A DNA stretch of 7,997 bases from an uncultured Eubacteriales bacterium (GTDB lineage Bacteria; Bacillota; Clostridia; Oscillospirales; CAG-272), in contig CATLAS010000029.1 in assembly GCA_949878535.1 (NCBI GenBank), forward strand, positions 1-7,997, in the 5' to 3' direction. The notes below the pieces were generated by a model. The model was given only the letters and a program-made list of their open reading frames with translations, ran no database searches and had not been told where the DNA came from. The position numbers were made by a program, and so were the translations under genes. Shown piece by piece: positions 5,217 through 7,997 of the stretch (position 1 is the first letter of the stretch; the number at the start of each line of letters is the position of its first letter).

Positions 5217-7583
5217 ATGTATCAAGTACAAAAGAGAGACGGAAAAGTTACAGAATTTGATTTGTCCAAAATCAGCAGTGCCATCACTCTGGCTTTTGAA
5301 GCACAGGAAAAGGAATATGTTCCTTCAATTATAGACTTTCTGGCGCTTAAAGTAACTGCAAACTTTGAGCCGAAAATTAAAGACGGCATCATCGCTGTGG
5401 AAGATATTCAGGACAGCGTAGAATCTGTTTTGGTGCAGGCAGGCTATGATGATGTGGCAAAAGCTTATATCTTGTACCGCCGTCAGCGCGAAAAAGTGCG
5501 CAACATTGAATCCACTCTGCTGGACTATAAGGAAATCGTCAATAATTATGTAAAACTCAACGACTGGAGAGTAAAAGAAAACTCCACCGTCACCTATTCC
5601 GTAGGCGGTTTGATCTTGTCCAACTCCGGCGCTATTACTGCAAATTATTGGCTTTCTGAAATTTATGATGACGAAATCGCCTCTGCACACAGAAATGCAG
5701 ATATCCATATCCACGATTTGTCCATGCTCACCGGATACTGTGCAGGCTGGTCCCTCCGTCAGTTAATCAAAGAAGGTTTGGGCGGCGTTCCCGGAAAGAT
5801 CACCAGCTCTCCTGCCAGCCATCTGGCAACCCTGTGCAACCAAATGGTCAATTTCCTTGGTATCATGCAGAATGAATGGGCAGGCGCGCAGGCATTTTCC
5901 TCTTTCGATACATACCTGGCTCCTTTTGTCAAAGTGGACAATCTGTCCTATGAGCAGGTAAAGAAATGTATCGAAAGCTTCATCTATGGCGTAAACACTC
6001 CTTCCAGATGGGGTACACAGGCGCCCTTCTCCAATATCACACTGGACTGGACTGTGCCCGCAGACCTTGCAGAGGAAAACTGCATCATCGGCGGTAAAGA
6101 AGTCGATTTCAAATACAAAGACTGCAAAAAAGAAATGGATATGGTCAACCGTGCCTTTATCGAAATCATGATTGAAGGCGATGCAAACGGCCGCGGATTC
6201 CAGTACCCGATCCCCACATATTCCATCACCCGGGATTTTGACTGGTCCGAATCCGAAAACAACAAGCTCCTCTTTGAAATGACTGCAAAATACGGCACCC
6301 CCTACTTCTCCAACTATATCAACTCCGATATGGAACCCAGCGACGTGCGCTCTATGTGCTGCCGTCTGCGTCTGGATTTGCGCGAACTGCGCAAAAAATC
6401 CGGCGGCTTCTTCGGAAGCGGTGAGTCCACCGGCTCTGTCGGCGTTGTAACCATCAACATGCCCCGTATTGCATATCTCGCCGACAGCCCGGAAGATTTC
6501 TACCGCCGTTTGGATCATATCATGGATCTTTCTGCCCGCAGCTTGAAAATCAAACGTACTGTAGTTACCAAACTCATGGAACAGGGGCTCTATCCATATA
6601 CCAAACGGTATCTTGGTACCTTCAACAATCACTTCTCCACCATCGGTCTGGTAGGTATGAATGAAGCAGGCCTCAATGCAAAATGGCTGAAAAAGGACAT
6701 GACCCACGCTGAAACCCTGCAGTTCACTAAGGAAGTGCTGGACCACATGCGGGAACGTCTTTCCGACTATCAGGAAATGTACGGCGATCTGTACAACCTG
6801 GAAGCTACCCCTGCTGAATCCACAAGTTACCGCCTTGCAAAGCATGATAAAAAACGGTATCCAGAAATTATTACAGCGCACGAAGGCGCAACCCCTTACT
6901 ATACCAACTCTTCTCACCTGCCTGTAGGATACACCGACGATGTATTCTCCGCACTGGAATTACAGGATGACCTGCAAACCCGGTACACCTCCGGTACAGT
7001 ATTCCACGCATTCCTTGGAGAAAAACTCCCCGACTGGAAGGCTGCAGCAACGCTGGTACGTAAAATTGCGGAAAACTTCACCCTTCCCTACTATACCCTG
7101 TCCCCTACATACTCTGTTTGTAAAGATCACGGTTATATCGCCGGAGAAGCGTTTTCCTGCCCCACCTGTGGTGGTAAAACGGAAGTTTATTCCCGTATCA
7201 CCGGGTACTATCGTCCTGTCCTCAACTGGAATGACGGAAAATCTCAGGAATATAAGGATCGCTTAGTTTATAATATTGATACCTCTGTGGTAAAACGCAG
7301 CAAAGCACTTGACGAAGTAGTGGAGGATGAGGCTCCCGCTGCTGATGCAAACGACGCTGTTCTCCTGTTTGCTACCAAAACCTGCCCGAAATGCAAAGTG
7401 GCCCAATCCCTTCTGGACAAAGCAGGCGTAGAGTACACCAAGCTTTATGTAGAAGAGAACGAAGAACTGGCAAAAAATCTGGGACTGCGGCAGGCACCCA
7501 CCCTTGTGGTCGGTGATCAGCAGTATACCGAGGTAGCTGGTGTGAAAGCATTTTTAGATAAAACGGCGAAAGTAACCGTTTGA
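5217..7583 (+). CDS. nrdD: Anaerobic (class III) ribonucleoside-triphosphate reductase with fused C-terminal redoxin
   Basis: A glycyl-radical enzyme of 788 residues that reduces ribonucleotides to deoxyribonucleotides without oxygen. Parts in order: an ATP-cone allosteric domain (about 1-95, YQVQKRDGKVTEFD); the ten-stranded barrel with C175 (GYCAGWS) and the C381-C382 pair (SMCCRL), where the thiyl radical and partner cysteines are expected; a zinc site with C635, C648 and C651 (CKDHGY, CPTCG); and the glycyl radical motif RITGYYRP with G663. An acidic linker (about 698-712) leads to a glutaredoxin/NrdH-like domain (about 713-788) with CPKC at 723-726 and a cis-proline loop QAPT at 759-762. 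Typical NrdD proteins are about 700 residues and end soon after the glycyl loop. The start has AAGGAG six bases upstream. trxB follows after 30 bases. NrdG, the activase it needs, is not in the window. The redoxin as built-in electron donor is inference. Confidence 0.96.
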   Translation: MYQVQKRDGKVTEFDLSKISSAITLAFEAQEKEYVPSIIDFLALKVTANFEPKIKDGIIAVEDIQDSVESVLVQAGYDDVAKAYILYRRQREKVRNIESTLLDYKEIVNNYVKLNDWRVKENSTVTYSVGGLILSNSGAITANYWLSEIYDDEIASAHRNADIHIHDLSMLTGYCAGWSLRQLIKEGLGGVPGKITSSPASHLATLCNQMVNFLGIMQNEWAGAQAFSSFDTYLAPFVKVDNLSYEQVKKCIESFIYGVNTPSRWGTQAPFSNITLDWTVPADLAEENCIIGGKEVDFKYKDCKKEMDMVNRAFIEIMIEGDANGRGFQYPIPTYSITRDFDWSESENNKLLFEMTAKYGTPYFSNYINSDMEPSDVRSMCCRLRLDLRELRKKSGGFFGSGESTGSVGVVTINMPRIAYLADSPEDFYRRLDHIMDLSARSLKIKRTVVTKLMEQGLYPYTKRYLGTFNNHFSTIGLVGMNEAGLNAKWLKKDMTHAETLQFTKEVLDHMRERLSDYQEMYGDLYNLEATPAESTSYRLAKHDKKRYPEIITAHEGATPYYTNSSHLPVGYTDDVFSALELQDDLQTRYTSGTVFHAFLGEKLPDWKAAATLVRKIAENFTLPYYTLSPTYSVCKDHGYIAGEAFSCPTCGGKTEVYSRITGYYRPVLNWNDGKSQEYKDRLVYNIDTSVVKRSKALDEVVEDEAPAADANDAVLLFATKTCPKCKVAQSLLDKAGVEYTKLYVEENEELAKNLGLRQAPTLVVGDQQYTEVAGVKAFLDKTAKVTV

Positions 7584-7613
7584 CAACAAAATCTATAGGA
7601 GCGAAGCCCTTTT

Positions 7614-7997
7614 ATGTATGATATCATAATCGTTGGCGCAGGACCCGCCGGACTTACAGCAGCGCTGTATGCCCGGCGGGCTGAAAAACATGTGCTGATT
7701 TTAGAAAAAGACACGTTCGGCGGACAGATTACCTTTTCACCCAAAATTGAAAATTATCCCGGGTTCGGACAAATCGGCGGGAACGAGCTTGCAGACATGC
7801 TAATCGAACAAGTGCTGGAACAAGGTGCAGAAATCGAACTGGGTACGGTAACAGGAATCACTGTAGATAAAGCAGGCAAAAAATCTGTACATACCGAAAG
7901 CGGCGACACATATGAAGCCTCGGCTGTTATCATCGCGAACGGCGCCCGTCACCGAATGCTGGGCATACCGGGAGAGACTGAACTGGTCGGAAAAGGA
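7614..7997 (+). CDS. trxB: Thioredoxin reductase, N-terminal part (cut by window end)
   Basis: The 128 visible residues are the FAD-binding half of a thioredoxin reductase: dinucleotide motif GAGPAG (8-13), FGGQI and IENYPGF, then IIANGARHR and LGIPGE, where the family usually has ATGA. The redox CxxC and NADPH-binding domain should follow beyond 7997. It starts 30 bases after the nrdD stop with no terminator between, so the two are probably co-transcribed. AGGAG (7597-7601) is 12 bases from the ATG, a longish spacing. The enzyme uses NADPH to reduce thioredoxins and NrdH-type redoxins; here the fused domain of NrdD is the obvious candidate substrate (inference). A ferredoxin- or other-donor variant cannot be excluded from this half. 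Confidence 0.92.
   Translation, partial: MYDIIIVGAGPAGLTAALYARRAEKHVLILEKDTFGGQITFSPKIENYPGFGQIGGNELADMLIEQVLEQGAEIELGTVTGITVDKAGKKSVHTESGDTYEASAVIIANGARHRMLGIPGETELVGKG

Noticed and set aside
5763..6917. Minus-strand open frame (384 codons) inside nrdD
   Set aside because: Antisense to the conserved catalytic domain of NrdD, with Cys/His/Phe-rich low-information sequence and no start signals.

Overview
The window looks like chromosomal DNA from an anaerobic, gut-type Clostridia (Firmicutes) bacterium, most likely of the Oscillospiraceae/Ruminococcaceae type. The reasons are AGGAG-type ribosome binding sites, sigma-A-like promoters, an oxygen-sensitive class III ribonucleotide reductase, a dockerin-bearing exported protein, a GH127-type glycosidase, and many short CTCCC...GGGAG / GAGGGATTGT hairpin repeats of a kind I associate with such genomes. 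The assignment is by style, not by a marker gene.

Layout. 1-406: non-coding; an inverted-arm repeat element (about 133-282) runs into a tandem array of terminator-like units that reaches the stop codon of the next gene. 407-3074 (minus strand): a two-gene operon, PHP-family metallophosphoesterase (2268-3074) followed by a cytoplasmic GH127/DUF1680-type glycosidase (407-2239). 3075-3406: divergent intergenic region with two hairpins, a possible 28-codon ORF, an AT-rich direct repeat and a good promoter. 3407-4471 (plus): exported protein with Cys-rich repeats, a cohesin-like region and a C-terminal dockerin, ending in a strong terminator. 4506-5216: long non-coding stretch with a second inverted-arm element, a solitary arm, four NrdR-box-like palindromes and the nrdD promoter. 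5217-7583 (plus): anaerobic ribonucleotide reductase NrdD with a glutaredoxin/NrdH-like domain fused to its C-terminus. 7614-7997 (plus, cut by the window end): thioredoxin reductase.

How the genes work together. The clearest functional unit is nrdD-trxB. The reductase carries its own CPKC redoxin domain and is followed 30 bases later by the enzyme that normally reduces redoxins. This suggests a self-contained NADPH -> TrxB -> fused redoxin -> NrdD electron route instead of formate. Its upstream region carries a cluster of NrdR-type sites, including a pair 31 bp apart and one inside the promoter spacer. The glycosidase operon and the dockerin protein both suggest plant-polysaccharide use, but they are not linked by transcription and no transporter or sugar regulator is visible.
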